A DNA stretch of 64,000 nucleotides from Gautieria morchelliformis (lineage: Eukaryota; Basidiomycota; Agaricomycetes; Gomphales; Gomphaceae): contig WHVA01000027.1 in NCBI GenBank assembly GCA_015179125.1, positions 248,001 through 312,000 on the forward strand. The letters run 5' to 3'. The translations under genes were made by a program, and so were the position numbers. The notes under the pieces are model-generated. The model was not told where the DNA came from. It searched no databases and saw only the letters and a list, made by a program, of their open reading frames with translations. This document shows positions 1-10,789 of the stretch, piece by piece (position 1 is the first letter of the stretch; every line of letters begins with the position of its first letter).

Positions 1-605
1 TAACCTCTCGGCTCGGCGTGGAACGCAGCACTCATCTTCGCGCACTCTGATCGCTCCGAGGCGGCTTTCGAGGGACCGAGGCCGCCGGCTTTCATGTGTA
101 TCGTTGTGAAAAGGTGTCCGTCGCACACGAAAAGAGTCTCACATCAAGGGGCAGTGAGTAGAGAACTTTCGATTACTTCGATCTCATCGTCAGGCACGTG
201 TGGCATCTCTGCCTTATTCCTCACTCGCCTCCGCATGACGAGGCCATCAGTGCGTATCAGCAGTCAATCAAGACTCATATCCAACCCATCAGTTTTTCAT
301 CTCGCGGATCGCCGCGGTTCGACGCCCGGAGAAAAGTTCGGAGAATGATAATTGCGCAATTCTCGAGGCGTTCTTGGTGATAGAAACTCTCCCTTTCGTG
401 ATCTAATATTACATTGGTGTGGTGGCCTGCACGAGTGCAAGCCCCAGTACCTACCTCACGTCTTCCCACCTAAGCTTGGCGTTTGAATGTTTCCGGCGAA
501 CCTACGCTAATACGGTTTTTTTCTTCGATCAGGATACTCAGCATATTGGTGTGGGTCCTGTGTATTTGCACTTCCTGTGCTATAACTTCTAGATTTCAAA
601 AACGT
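1..605. other. No convincing gene
   Basis: I see no protein family, RNA gene or clear repeat here. Short open frames exist but lack codon structure or recognisable motifs. The right edge runs into a repeat also found at about 1646-1719. Confidence 0.4.
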
Positions 606-610
606 CTCTC

Positions 611-684
611 TGTTGGAAAAACAGGCAAGGTGGTGGCGGGTTACAACTGCACGAGGGGTGTAATCTACGTCAAGTACTAACTAA
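611..684. repeat. About 75-bp dispersed repeat, copy 1
   Basis: This stretch, containing GGTTACAACTGCAC and ending near AAGTACTAACTA, recurs with a few substitutions at about 1646-1719. The nearby block 706-775 (CTCATCTTGACACAATGG and following) recurs at 2372-2436. Two repeat blocks in the same order suggest an old duplication or two copies of a decayed element. The parent element is not identified. Confidence 0.6.
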
Positions 685-1306
685 TATTACTAACTAATAT
701 ATCGTGTCTCATCTTGACACAATGGTTGACGCCGATGACGCTGACATGACGTCGCTTGTACTTCAACACACCTCCTCGACATGCCTTGGGGAGATCTGTT
801 GTAACTATCAGTCATATTTTCATATCAACATAATTCTGATCACTCACGAGCACCCAAGTTTATCGAGGCGCACATATGTGCGTATACACGAGTTATGAGT
901 CGAGGCTATCCAGCGTGCATGCTGGATTGCACGAGCCACCGAAGCCGAGCCAAGGCACCACACGTGCAATGAGATCTGGGTACCAATACATTAGCCAAAA
1001 CCAGAGACGCAGACCCTGGTGCATTTGTAGGGAGCCGGCTGCATAGTTTAACATCTATTTAGCCTGTATCAAGACTCCTATCACAGTAGTATAAGTTGCA
1101 TTCCATGTACCGTAGAAAAAGACACGAGTCTTATCCGTCCGGCTTCGAGTCAATGCACACCATGAGTCGAGTCGAGTCTGCCTCTGCACTCGAATCAATG
1201 CGCATGCCCCAAGCACTTCTGACATTATAATAATAGATCAAGGTAATGTCGACAAAGAAAAAGGTGAGTGGGAGCAGGCTTGGTGAATGGCATGGGGGTT
1301 GGCACA

Positions 1307-1558
1307 CTTTCGTTAGGTGTTGCCTGAGCTTTCGTTAGGCTTGCGATCGGTGATTTCGATAGGAATGAGTATGGGGAATAATTAGGCATGCTTTCGTTAG
1401 GTGTGGCGCACTTTCGGTAGGTGCAACTTTTGAGGTTCAGCCTTTCAATATTCAATAGGCGTGGCGCACTTGTGGTAGGTGCAACTTCCAGGGAGTTCAG
1501 CATGCTTTTGGTAGGTGTGTCTACACACTTTCGTTAGGCATGACAGGCTTTCGGTAGG
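1307..1558 (+). repeat. Irregular array of eight CTTTCGTTAGG-type motifs
   Basis: Eight copies of an 11-mer close to CTTTCGTTAGG or CTTTCGGTAGG start near 1307, 1329, 1391, 1411, 1469, 1505, 1528 and 1548. They lie on one strand with uneven spacing of 20-62 bp, and are usually followed by T or C and G or A. Uneven spacing argues against a simple tandem repeat or CRISPR array. Clustered protein-binding sites or subrepeats of a decayed LTR are possible. Function unknown. Confidence 0.55.
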
Positions 1559-1645
1559 CACGGTTTTTGACTGTCAACTTTGGCCTCGACAAGTCTATGG
1601 CATTGAATTCAGCCTCGATGGGGCAAGATTTGTGTGCGGTTATGT

Positions 1646-1719
1646 TGGAAAAACAGGCAAGGTGGTGGTGGGTTACAACTGCACAAAGGGTGTAATCTAC
1701 ATCAAGTACTAACTAAGCG
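1646..1719. repeat. About 75-bp dispersed repeat, copy 2
   Basis: Second copy of the block at 611-684, with about seven substitutions. It directly follows the CTTTCGTTAGG motif array. Confidence 0.6.
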
Positions 1720-1826
1720 AAGGGGTGAGGTTGTCCCGCAAATACAGGTGGGGTAGGATGCATATATAGAAGGGAATGACAAGTAGCAGAATAATGCTTT
1801 GACTGTAGCTGTTAGTTCAATTATAC

Positions 1827-2368
1827 TGTCAAGATTGGTTTTTAGGTGTTAATATCGTGTATTAGTGAACACAGCAGATGCCCGAATAGCTTGTGTGAAG
1901 AAGTGTGCCATTTGGCGAATAAGATGAACCAATAAATGTTCAGAAGGTAAGAGGGCTGCCCGAACAGAGCTCGCCCTATCTACAGTTGTAGCGAAGTAGC
2001 CTACAACACTTGACGATGTAATGTGCAAGGTGTCACAGAAAGGTTGTTAAGCAGCAACAATCCATTCACTGGCAAAGGTGTTCCTTCGGAGCCCTTCACC
2101 GACAGCGCCGATAATAGTACGAAGGCTAAGGTAGTGAAGGTGAAGTACGAAAACTCACCAGTGGTTCTTAAATCCTCCGCTGGTCGAAGATAGGAATCTA
2201 TAGAAGAGGGCTCAAGATGATGGTCACAGTGAGGTCAAGTTTTGCACAAGATAGACATATGATAATTGAACTGGGGAATATACATGTGACTGTAAACTAC
2301 TTATACCAAATGCTCATATCATATAAGTGAATAGGAAAGAGGCCATCATGAGTCAGGGTTGGATATAC
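1827..2368 (+). repeat. LTR family A, copy A1 (3' end missing)
   Basis: Starts TGTCAAGATTGG and runs through a sequence shared with 5262-5915 (opposite strand) and 24365-25018. Similarity stops near GGGTTGGATA at about 2365, so the last third of the repeat is absent. There is no coding capacity. A terminal TG and repeated stand-alone occurrence suggest a solo LTR. The parent element is not present. Confidence 0.7.
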
Positions 2369-2437
2369 CATGTCTCATCTTGACACAATGGTTGACACCG
2401 ATGACGCTGACATGACATCGCTCATACTTCAACACTT

Positions 2438-2540
2438 TGTTACATATTGGAAATCCCAGAGAATGGAACTAAAAGGACAGTGGCTTCAACTTATGTGTTG
2501 CGCCTCCAATGAACTATTGTCCTAGGTATTTCAGAACTGA
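2438..2540 (-). repeat. Fragment of element 1 3' LTR
   Basis: About 100 bp starting TGTTACATAT match the 7378-7480 end of the element 1 5' LTR on the same strand. Only the terminal part of the LTR remains. The rest, and the integrase end of pol, are missing and replaced by family B LTR sequence. Confidence 0.6.
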
Positions 2541-2559
2541 GTACCAGAGACTGGAAAGG

Positions 2560-3067
2560 AGATCATACTTCCATTAGTTTTACTTTCGACATCACAACTA
2601 ACAAGGTATGTGACTCGATCAAGGGACACAACACAACGAGTCGGCCCTGCATACATCTCGACCATACCTCCTATCTCCTTGTAAACCCCGTCTTCCATTC
2701 TCACTCTTATACTTTACAGCTCACTACAATACACATATTCGTCGTACCCACTCCTGAACTCCTAACACATGTCGTCCGCTCCATTTACCATTTCCTTTGT
2801 TCTCATCCTGTAACTCACCAAGAACGCCAAGCTCACTCCTTGATAGTTAAATACTCACAATTGTAAACTACAAACAACAGTGAATTCTACTTCTACTTTC
2901 ATCTTCACCACACTTCTAGTTACTTAGTCTTATTGGCAGTATTGTAAGATGCATATACCCAGTTATATGCGCATATATCTTGCTATTTTAGACTCACTTG
3001 ATTCAACTCCTAGGAGAAGTTTGAATCATACTCCTATTAATTTTACCTTTGACATCATAACTAACAA
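2560..3067 (+). repeat. LTR family B fragments (B1, B2)
   Basis: Positions 2560-2604 repeat the 3' end of family B (ending ACTAACAAG). Immediately after, 2605-3067 carries the middle and 3' end of the same LTR, again ending ACTAACAAG. The better-preserved copy is 11357-12073. The head-to-tail partial copies look like a recombination product. The right end truncates the element 1 RNase H coding sequence. Confidence 0.6.
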
Positions 3068-4941
3068 GAGTGTCGCCATATTTTAAAGGCTTTGAAGATT
3101 ACGAGTGGTTCCTTATCATGGATGTCGTAGTTGAGTTCTGGGGTGGAAAAGGTGTGGGAATGAAAAGCGATCAGATGAATTTCTCCATCATCAGGTGAAA
3201 TGATTGAAAGAATGGTGGCTAGCATATAGTTGGAAGCCTCAGTTTCGAGTACAAGTTGGGCATTGGGAATCCAGAAACCGAGGATTGGAGTGTTAGTGAA
3301 GGCCACCTTGATGGTTTCGAATGCTGAGTGGCATTCTGGAGTGAAATTCCATGGAGCACCCTTCCTGGTGAGACATGTGAGTGGAACAGTAATGTTGGAA
3401 AAATTATAAATGAAATGTCAGTAAATTTTGGTGAAGCCAAGGAAAGACTGCACATCCATGTCAGTGTTCCAGCCATTCTTGAATTGCCTTGACCTTGTCC
3501 ACCACCATGGTGAGACCTGTTGGAGAGAGGATATAGCCCAGGTATTCGACTGTGTCATGATGCCATTCACATTTCTCTGCTTTTGCATATAGATGATGTT
3601 TGCGGAGATTGTGGAGCACTTCGCAGACATGTTCCCGGTGATCTTCCGGTGTGTTGGAATATATCAGGATATCATCAATGTAGACTAGAACACATACATT
3701 GAGGAGGTCGGAAAATACGTTGTTGATGAAATGCTGAAAAGCAGTGGGAGCATTGGTGAGACCAAAAGGCATGACAACCCACTCAAAAGCACCGTAGCAG
3801 GTGCGGAAGGTCGTTTTCCACTCGTCACCTTCTCAGATGCGGACAAGGTGATAAGCATGCCAGAGGTCGATCTTGGTGTAGATCTTCACCCTGTGGGGAG
3901 TATACAGGAGGTCAGAAATGTGTGGAAGTGGATATTTTCCCTTCTTGGTAAAGGCATTAAGTCCGCAGAAATTGACGCAGAGGTGGAGAGATCCATCCTT
4001 CTTTTTGACAAAAAGGACCAGAGCGCCATGTGGAGACAGTGAAGGGTGGATGAAGCTCATGTTGAGGTGTTCATCAACAAACTTGTGGAGAGTCTGGAAT
4101 TTACTTGGGGAAAGGGAGTAGATTGGTCTGAGGGGTGGAGATGCTCCTTCTTCCAAATCTATCTTCAAGTCCTAAGGTCGATGATCAGTGGATATATCGG
4201 CTTTGGCCTTGTTGAACATGTCCAGGAAGTTGTGATATTCTTCCGGAACTAAGCTCATGTCGACCTGAGCAGAAGTTAAGGCAGAATGAGCCTGGACTGG
4301 AGCCAAATCAGAGAGGTGAATCTGAAAACAGTTGAATCTTCTTGTTGTTGCAACACGTGAAAAGTGGTGGTGGAAACGAGGGCAATTCAAGGAGCTTCAA
4401 GCAGAGGAGGGGACGGAGTTGCTAACAAGGGACTGGAGTGCAGAACTGAATCCACGAGCAGAGTGGCAGAAGAGGGTTTAGCCATCTTTGCGGACGACGT
4501 CGGAATAGACAGAAGTTGATCCAGGGTACAGAACTGTATTTGACCCAATGCCCAGTTAATCGATGGATTATATCAGGTGAGCCAATTGTGCCCTAGTACA
4601 ATGGAACATCTAGCATCTAGCAGCATAACATAAAATGTAAATTCATGGTTGTCCCCAGTAGCGAAATGGATGGACAGGTCCATGACTTGCAAGATTGCCA
4701 TGTTGGATGACCCATCGAAAAGGCAGAGCAGAATAGTTGGGATGTTGTGGGTTGGAAGCTTGTGCCTGAGAACAAATTTGGAATTGAGGAAACAATGAGT
4801 CAAACCAGAGTCAATAAATGCAGTAAATGGAGGTGTGGAAATTGTGTCGGAGGTGAGCAGGATCGAGAGGGAGTCAGCGGATGAAAGAGTGGATGCATTG
4901 AGTCGAACCTCATTAGTCACACAAATGGGGTCAACTGTCAT
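3061..4941 (-). pseudogene. pol: Element 1 pol remnant (protease, RT, RNase H)
   Basis: Minus strand. The aspartic protease segment (4573-4941) keeps a FIDSG active-site motif and a GHNWLT end block. RT is split between 3833-4168 and 3461-3772, where IDDILIYS is the polymerase catalytic box (usually Y/V-DD). RNase H (3061-3476) retains LVLETEASNY and the ELNYDIHDKE block, then stops at the family B LTR edge at 3066. At least three frame changes and stops break the reading frame, and integrase is absent. In a working element the polyprotein would be processed into enzymes that copy the element RNA to DNA inside virus-like particles. Here it is a relic. Confidence 0.85.
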
Positions 4942-5261
4942 GGCTCATATGTCTTGTATCCAGCTATCCTCATTTGCCCTTTCACCACTCCACCTCTATG
5001 TTTGCTCCATTCACTCTTCGCCGAATTCGCCACATGGCCCTTTGCTACTTGCATCATTCGCCAGTAGGCACACCATCAAACACGATTGACATCCTTTACG
5101 TGATGGTTCATCACTGGCCCCATCACCTTCCCAATTCAAACCCCTTGGGTGTTCCTATGGCCGGAATGCATTTGCAGGATGTCCTACCTGTAGATCATGC
5201 AGGATCAACCCAGCAGACCAAGAGTCCATGCAGGGTAACATGTATGCAGGTCTCAAGGTGT
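4942..5261. other. Unexplained stretch between protease remnant and LTR A2
   Basis: No protein motif recognised. It lies where the gag-pol junction of element 1 should be. It may be internal sequence brought in with the family A insertion, because short phrases resemble family A sequence. Confidence 0.3.
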
Positions 5262-5915
5262 GTTTTCTTACATAGGTACCTTTGTCCTCTTTCCTTTCCA
5301 TCATTTCATGTTTGCACTTCTCCTTAGTTCTATTGTATATGTGTTTCATCTATTTGTATCCTGACTGCTCACCCCTATCCAACCCTGACTCACAATGGCC
5401 TCTTTCCTATTCACTGATATCATATGAGCATTCGGTATAAGTAGTTTACATTTGCCTGTATATTCTGCAGTTCAATTATCATACGTCTATCTTGTGCAAA
5501 ACTTGACCTCACTGTGACTATCATCTTGAGCCCTCTTCTATAGATTCCTATCTTAGACCAGAGGAGGACTTAAGCACCACTGGTGAGTTTTTGTACTTTA
5601 CCTTCACTACTTTAGTCTTCATACCATTGTCAGTGCTGTCAGCGAAGGGCTCTGAAGGAGCACCTTGGCCGATGAAAGGATTGTTACTACTAGACAACAT
5701 TTCCGTGAGACCTTGTATGTTACATTGTCAAGTATCATGGGCTATTTTGCTACGACTGTAGATAGGGTGAACTCCATTTGGGTAGCCCTCTCCCCTTCTA
5801 AACATTTATTGGCTTCACCTTATTCGCCGAACTACACACTTCATTGCACAAGCCATTCAGGCATTTGCTGTGTTCACTCATACACAATATTAATGCCTAA
5901 AATCCAATCTTGACA
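5262..5915 (-). repeat. LTR family A, copy A2, inserted in element 1
   Basis: Reverse-oriented copy of the family A LTR. On the minus strand it begins TGTCAAGATTGG at 5915 and is longer than A1, matching A3 to its end. It separates element 1 gag from protease. The lower boundary is uncertain by a few tens of bases and no clean target-site duplication was seen. Confidence 0.65.
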
Positions 5916-5958
5916 TCAATACAGCCCTCAGCTCGTGCGGAGGCCGGAGGACTGCTGA

Positions 5959-7356
5959 CTATTTTTTTGCATCCGTAGTGGGAGATGCTTCAGATTTTTC
6001 TTCTGTCTTTGCTGCGCAGCCTTTGGCTTTTTCAGCAGAAGAGGTTGCTCGCATACATTCATGGGCGACGTGACCTCCTTTGCCGCAGAAGAGGCAAAGG
6101 TTGTTGTCCATGCAACACTGACATTCTGCAGGGGTTATTTTTCCATCCTTCCCAAGTTTGTCAGAAAGGTCAGGAGTGGTCTTCCAGGCATTGGTGTTAG
6201 AACCAGAAGCCTGGCTGTTGTTACGGGGTGCGGGAGTGGAGTTCTGGTTGCAGAAGCTGGAGCCGGAATTGTTGTTGTTGTTATTTCCGGAGTTGTTGCT
6301 TCCGGAATTGGTCTTCTTCTTGTCTTTATCAGACTTCTTGTCAGAAGACTTGTTGTGCTTGCTCTGGGCAGAAGTTTTGTGAGCGATCTTGGAATGTTGT
6401 TCCCAGTAGTGTGCATCAATAGATTGGGCAAAGTTGTAGAGGTCAGTTAACGTGGTGGGTTTTCCAATGCGGGCAATTTCATCCTTGATGCAGGATGGCA
6501 GGCCCATGTAAAATGGTCGGCAGAGTGTGGCTTCTCCCCATTGGACACAAGGAGCGAGCTGCTGGAAGGTGGTGATATATTTAGCTATCTTATGAGTGTC
6601 TTTCATATGAAGCTTATCGAGTTCGTTTTCCACATCGGCTTCCATATTGAAAGGTCCGAAGTTGTTGCCAAGTTCGGAAACGAAATTGTGAAAATCGTGT
6701 GCCCAATTGACGATGGCATAGGGGTCCATAAGGGCGGGCTTGAAATAGTCGAGAGCCATGCGACGGAGATAGCAAAGGGCATAATTGACCTTTTTCTTGT
6801 CGTTGGAAAAGGGGTCAGGACAGTCATGGAAGTTGAGCTGAAGCTGAACCAGAAAAGACTGAATCTTCTTTGGATTGGAACTGTTGAATTGATTGGGTTC
6901 ACAAACTTTTGTCTTGGGATGTGGTGCTTGAGCTGGGCATTGGAGGTGGCCTGCCAGCATGGTGATAGCCTGTGTGAGGTCCAGAGCTTGAGCAGGCGGA
7001 GCTGGGTTGGTGGGATTTGGAGGTGGAGGACCACCTGGAGGACCGCTGGGAGGACCACCGGGAGGACTGCTGCCTGGAGGGTGGTGGTGCTGGGTGTCGA
7101 GATGATGCGGCTGTTTGTTCGCTGCTACTACTCGAGGAGTTTCCGTCATAGTCAGGATTGCTGGGGTTGACGTCGGTAACATCTTTGATATGGCTTGGTG
7201 GAAGATTGTTGGTAAACAGATTGTTGGCACAAACCTGGAGGGATCTGTGCATCTTGGTGATGCTGCAGACCTAAGTGTTCCAAAATAAGACAGAGCTTCA
7301 ACAGTTCCTGCATGGGGTGAGGTAGCTGTAGTACGAGGAGGCATAGTGATAGTCAT
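5959..7356 (-). CDS. gag: Gag polyprotein of gypsy element 1
   Basis: Open frame of 465 codons plus stop. The N-terminal 120 residues are proline/glycine-rich (GGPPSGPPGGPPPP). The middle (about 140-300) is a retrotransposon gag fold with the pattern YALCYLRRMALDYFKPAL and NFGPFNMEAD. A basic Asn/Ser/Lys-rich linker leads to a CCHC zinc knuckle, CLFCGKGGHVAHEC, near residue 425. Gag packages element RNA and builds the particle. The frame is open although pol is broken, so this is either a recent loss or a still-translatable Gag. The start is the first ATG after the 5' LTR and primer site (7365-7375). Confidence 0.85.
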   Translation of the reverse strand: MTITMPPRTTATSPHAGTVEALSYFGTLRSAASPRCTDPSRFVPTICLPTIFHQAISKMLPTSTPAILTMTETPRVVAANKQPHHLDTQHHHPPGSSPPGGPPSGPPGGPPPPNPTNPAPPAQALDLTQAITMLAGHLQCPAQAPHPKTKVCEPNQFNSSNPKKIQSFLVQLQLNFHDCPDPFSNDKKKVNYALCYLRRMALDYFKPALMDPYAIVNWAHDFHNFVSELGNNFGPFNMEADVENELDKLHMKDTHKIAKYITTFQQLAPCVQWGEATLCRPFYMGLPSCIKDEIARIGKPTTLTDLYNFAQSIDAHYWEQHSKIAHKTSAQSKHNKSSDKKSDKDKKKTNSGSNNSGNNNNNNSGSSFCNQNSTPAPRNNSQASGSNTNAWKTTPDLSDKLGKDGKITPAECQCCMDNNLCLFCGKGGHVAHECMRATSSAEKAKGCAAKTEEKSEASPTTDAKK

Positions 7357-7364
7357 TGGGTGGG

Positions 7365-7375
7365 AATCAGATAAT
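7365..7375 (-). other. Element 1 self-primer binding site
   Basis: Two bases inside the 5' LTR end, the minus-strand sequence ATTATCTGATT is perfectly complementary over 11 nt to AATCAGATAAT within the same LTR (7618-7628). No tRNA-like primer site is seen. Self-complementarity to the inferred RNA 5' end is the hallmark of Tf1-type self-priming. Confidence 0.6.
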
Positions 7376-7377
7376 AC

Positions 7378-7806
7378 TGTTACATATCGTGATTTCTGGA
7401 AGTCAGAACTACAAAGGACAGCAGCTTCAACTTATGTATTGCACCCCCAATTAACTATCGTCCTAAGTATTTCGGGTTGGAAGTCAGAAGTCGGAATTAT
7501 TGAAGTAAGTCGAGGTTGGAAGTAGATTGGAAGGCAGAAGGTGGAGGGCAGAGATTCTGCAAAACTCACTGTGCTAAGAACAGGAGATAGAGCAAAAGAA
7601 ATCATGTATCAAAGGCAATTATCTGATTGCAGAATAACAAGCATACATGGGGGCTTCTGGCTGTGCTGCAAGATGAGTCTGGTAGGTCCAAGTAATAGAG
7701 TCGAAAGAAGAAAGGATATAACAAGGGGCAGGTTTGTCCGAATTATTGGAATGTTGGAAAGGAGGCAAAACTGAGTGTCGGAAGTCGGAAGTGCATGGTT
7801 GTAACA
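7378..7806 (-). repeat. Element 1 5' LTR
   Basis: 429 bp bounded on the minus strand by TGTTACAACC and ATATGTAACA, so the ends are short inverted repeats. The inferred R start is the AATCAGATAAT site at 7618-7628. It inserted just beside a remnant gypsy pol end (7807 onward). The flanking five bases (ACAAT) do not match those at the other end (CACTT), which fits the rearranged 3' end. Confidence 0.7.
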
Positions 7807-8045
7807 ACAATGTGGTTGACAGGATCCTTGCCAGCCACATCCTATGGGGCCGCTTCTTAGTCAACTGGGAAGGCTATGGGTACGGGCAGAACTAGTGGGT
7901 CTCTGAAGACGACGTCCATGCACTGGCCAAAGTATGGGAATTCTACTGGGACCACCCCAGAGCACGCCGGAGGGTCAGGTCAGGTTGAGGGCTTTCCAAT
8001 TAATCATGTCTCGTTCTTCAAGGACCTAGCACTCTAGAAGGGGGT
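7807..8045 (+). pseudogene. Gypsy pol C-terminal remnant with chromodomain (family C')
   Basis: Reading forward with interruptions, this gives VDRILASHILWGRFLVNWEGYG, then WVSEDDV and FYWDHPRARRRVRS, with in-frame stops. It aligns by eye with the chromodomain tail of element 3 pol (45550-45786). It ends in a polypurine tract, AGAAGGGGGTGA, directly before an LTR, the normal 3' end of a gypsy element. Everything upstream of the chromodomain is missing. Confidence 0.75.
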
Positions 8046-8047
8046 GA

Positions 8048-8330
8048 TGCCAGGGGAACCTCCTCTTGGGGTCATTTCCAGTCTCGGCTTCGGTCCTGAC
8101 CTGAGGTCCAGGATTCAACCTGAATAGCTTCCAAGGGCAAAGCTGAGAAGTCATGTGTGTTAAGCAAGTGCTGCGGAGGTTCAGACTTGTGTCAGAAGTG
8201 GAGCAGGCATCCCTGACTTTGGTCAGGGGCAAGGGGTATATAAGTAGTGCTCTGGCAGCAGTGGTCCTTAGCTTTTTCTCTTTGGATCCTCCTCTGCCAG
8301 ACCACGTGAGTCCTGCTGTGAGCAAAGCAC
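8048..8330 (+). repeat. Family C' 3' LTR (partial)
   Basis: Begins TGCCAGGGGAACC after the polypurine tract. It carries a TATA box, GGTATATAAGTAG, at about 8236-8250, and a CCTTAGC start-like motif 30 bp later. Compared with LTR C (12973-13356) it has only one copy of the TTTGGATCCTCCTC...CAG block instead of two, as if the intervening GT-AG segment were absent. Similarity fades after about 8325. Confidence 0.65.
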
Positions 8331-8622
8331 AAACACTATTTTCACGAAGTACAGTATTAATAAATTGTGAACACAGTCACATTCAAAATGTCACAGAATA
8401 TATATCTATAGGTTTTTGATGGTATGGGTTGGCCAGAGTGAGCAGATAGCCACATCTTGTACAGCAACCAAGTTCAAAGTGCGGCAATTGATTAGGAAGG
8501 TAGGTTGATGTAATTTGTGGTGTGTTACTCTGCTAGTGGGTTTGATTGGATTTGTGGCTATGATACATTTGCTTGGATGCTGTCACTAAGCCTCTGCTAT
8601 TCAACCAGATCCTACGGAACCA

Positions 8623-10300
8623 TTAACCAGTGCCTGAAGGAGATGCTAACTGCTCACTGGAGACGATTAGCCTGGTCATTTCTACATCTCCAGGACATCC
8701 AGTCACCCAAGCAAACTTATCCATCTCTATCCCAGCTGACCCAGCCTCAGCAGGTGACTGCCAGGTTTCCTGATCAGCCTTATTGAAATCCAGGCTCAAG
8801 GGAGGGTTTGCAAATTCAGCCACTATGGCATTGTGTACACTTTGTCTGGCTGCTTGGAAACTGCTGAATGAAAGAGTGGGTAATGAGGGGCTATTAAGTT
8901 GACTATGTCTCTCATGGAGAGTTAGGTGGAACTGGCAAATGATAATTATTGACAAGCTGTATGTGCACTGTTAGTACAATCACATGTCTTTCTTCTTAAC
9001 TTCCTGAGAAGATACCTGTTCTGAAGTGAAGCCAAGATAGCATCAATGCTTTGCTTGATACCATAAAGCAGCTTAAGTTAGCCATTTTTATTTCATGATC
9101 AATGGCTCACATACCCTCAACACCTGAAAGGTGAAAGAAGACCAAGTAAGCTCTCAACAGGTTTATAAGTAACAAGACCTTAGATGTTATAGTGCTAGCT
9201 AAACCAAGGGTAAGCATGAATCTGAATATGAATCAGACATATAAAATGTCATAATAATATTCCATACCCATATCTGACAAAGCCTTACCTGTAGATTAGA
9301 TATGTCCATATATATATGCAATATGTTGTCTGCTCACCTTGGTAAATCACTAGACTGATGAGAGATTTCTTATCCCAAATTTCACCTTTCTGCCAAACCC
9401 GCAAGGTTAGAATTAAGCTCAGAATGGTTACTATCATAACTCCAGTGTCAAAAATGATTGAAGTAACATCATTGATGGCAGCCACTGTCACAGGTATTTA
9501 GAGACATATTGGGCAAATGCAGGCCTCTAGATCTTACACCTGAAGAATTTGTTAGTATAAATCTAAGCAGAAAGTCCTAGTACTGACAAAGTCAATGTAT
9601 TAAATTGTGAACTACTGACATTGCAGTTGTTCAAAACAGACATGTACTACATCCAGTGAAATGAGCTTATGCTATTTATACAAAGTCTGCACAGGGACAT
9701 ACCACTTCAACAATTATAGTACCAAGAAGAAGCAGCCCAAGAACACCCAAAGCTGTTTGATTCCAAAGAGAAATAGCATAGGCGAGAGCTAGCAATAGTC
9801 CTAGATAATCAAATGTGTTGATTCTTCTGCCTAAGAAATATATGGGTATAATCACTCACCCTGTACACCAATCATAGAAGGCACACCCAAAGCAGTAGCC
9901 AGCTGAGATATAGTATTACATTTCCTCTGAATGTATGAGTCTCTAGGTTGCTTCTTCATAACAAATGCAAGTCATACTAGATACATTCCAATCAGTAAGG
10001 GTGTTACACATGAGAACCATAAACATAATATACCTCAAGGGACAAGTTAGATAAATTGACATATATGTCAACAAGAAGCAAACCCATGGGCAGGTAACGA
10101 GTGAATAAATAGAGAATGGTGCCAATTTTGACGGTCTTGCACCAAATGTGCCTGATCTCAGATGGTAGTGTGAGAAGAGTATCGTAGATGAACAGTGCTG
10201 TGTAACAAGTTATGGAAATCATGGAATTAGATAGGAGATATGCATGCATACCAAGCGCTGCGACAGTGGTAGAGTTGAGCGTAAAGCTAATTCAGGTAAG
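8623..10300 (-). CDS. DUF6533 domain membrane protein, multi-exon
   Basis: Minus-strand gene read through several short introns. Recognisable exons are: 10060-10200, with FIYDTLLTLPSEIRHIW then LFTRYLPMGLLLVDIY, the N-terminal DUF6533 signature; about 9700-9830, with a LALAYAISLWNQTALGVLG membrane segment; 9332-9491, with DTGVMIVTILSLILTLRVW and SLISLVIYQG; and the last exon 8623-8955, starting near IIICQFHLTLHERHSQ. Donors such as GTATAT at about 10034 and GTGAGC at about 9338 fit. DUF6533 proteins are basidiomycete multi-pass membrane proteins of unknown function. The 5' exon and some junctions are unresolved, and I could not confirm every frame, so it may be decayed. Confidence 0.6.
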
Positions 10301-10312
10301 TTCTTCTGTATC

Positions 10313-10786
10313 TCACTCAATGTAGCAAGTATGTACAAGTTGGATAGCACCTGGATTGCAGCCGATGGGTCCGCCTGAGACATGATAGAGGAAAGAAAAA
10401 CCGGAATGCACATGAGGGACTAACTTTGGCATAGGGATGTGGGGCTGGAGTAGCAGACCATGGAAGGGGTCTATATAGATAGGTTCTGGCAATGGGTGCT
10501 GCCAGGTCGACAGGTATTCATAGCATCCAATATCAGTGCCGTCGGAAGCAGGGCACAATTTGCAAGGTGGGTGGGTCTGATAGAAGAATGTCACATGTAA
10601 AAGAATCAAAGTTAATAACACAACGTAGAAGCATTGGCGGCATATGGTTAGTTGCTCGGGTGAGTAATTGAGGCCAGCCAGGAACTGGTTATTACTACTG
10701 ATTTTCCTGGGCGGAATGGTCTTCAAAATCCATTTGAAACTTGTCGTAATGTAAGCACACGTAGCACTCATTGACAACTCATACAT
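10313..10786 (-). CDS. Hypothetical 157-residue protein
   Basis: Single open frame with a hydrophobic segment near residues 50-70 (CFYVVLLTLILLHVTFFY) and cysteines around CKLCPASDGTDIGC. No family recognised. It lies just upstream of the DUF6533 gene on the same strand and might include its 5' exon, but I could not join the frames. It could also be chance. Confidence 0.25.
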   Translation of the reverse strand: MYELSMSATCAYITTSFKWILKTIPPRKISSNNQFLAGLNYSPEQLTICRQCFYVVLLTLILLHVTFFYQTHPPCKLCPASDGTDIGCYEYLSTWQHPLPEPIYIDPFHGLLLQPHIPMPKLVPHVHSGFSFLYHVSGGPIGCNPGAIQLVHTCYIE

Positions 10787-10789
10787 GAA

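Larger units (their letters stand above)
2438..7806 (-). mobile_element. Ty3/gypsy chromovirus-like element 1, degenerate
   Basis: Minus-strand LTR retrotransposon with 5' LTR at 7378-7806, intact gag at 5959-7356, broken protease-RT-RNase H at 3061-4941, and only a scrap of 3' LTR. Integrase and chromodomain are lost. A family A LTR sits between gag and protease. Reverse transcriptase motifs and gene order (protease, RT, RNase H) place it with Ty3/gypsy, closest in this window to element 2. It cannot move on its own. Confidence 0.85.

Noticed and set aside
1307-1558. CRISPR-like repeat array
   Set aside because: Repeats are 11 bp, variable and unevenly spaced in a clearly eukaryotic context.
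5262-5920. Target-site duplication around LTR A2
   Set aside because: TCAAT on one side has no clear five-base partner; the lower boundary is too uncertain.
6135-7170. Plus-strand open frames of 209, 129 and 117 codons over element 1 gag
   Set aside because: They are antisense or other-frame shadows of the gag coding sequence, low-complexity where gag is Asn/Pro-rich.
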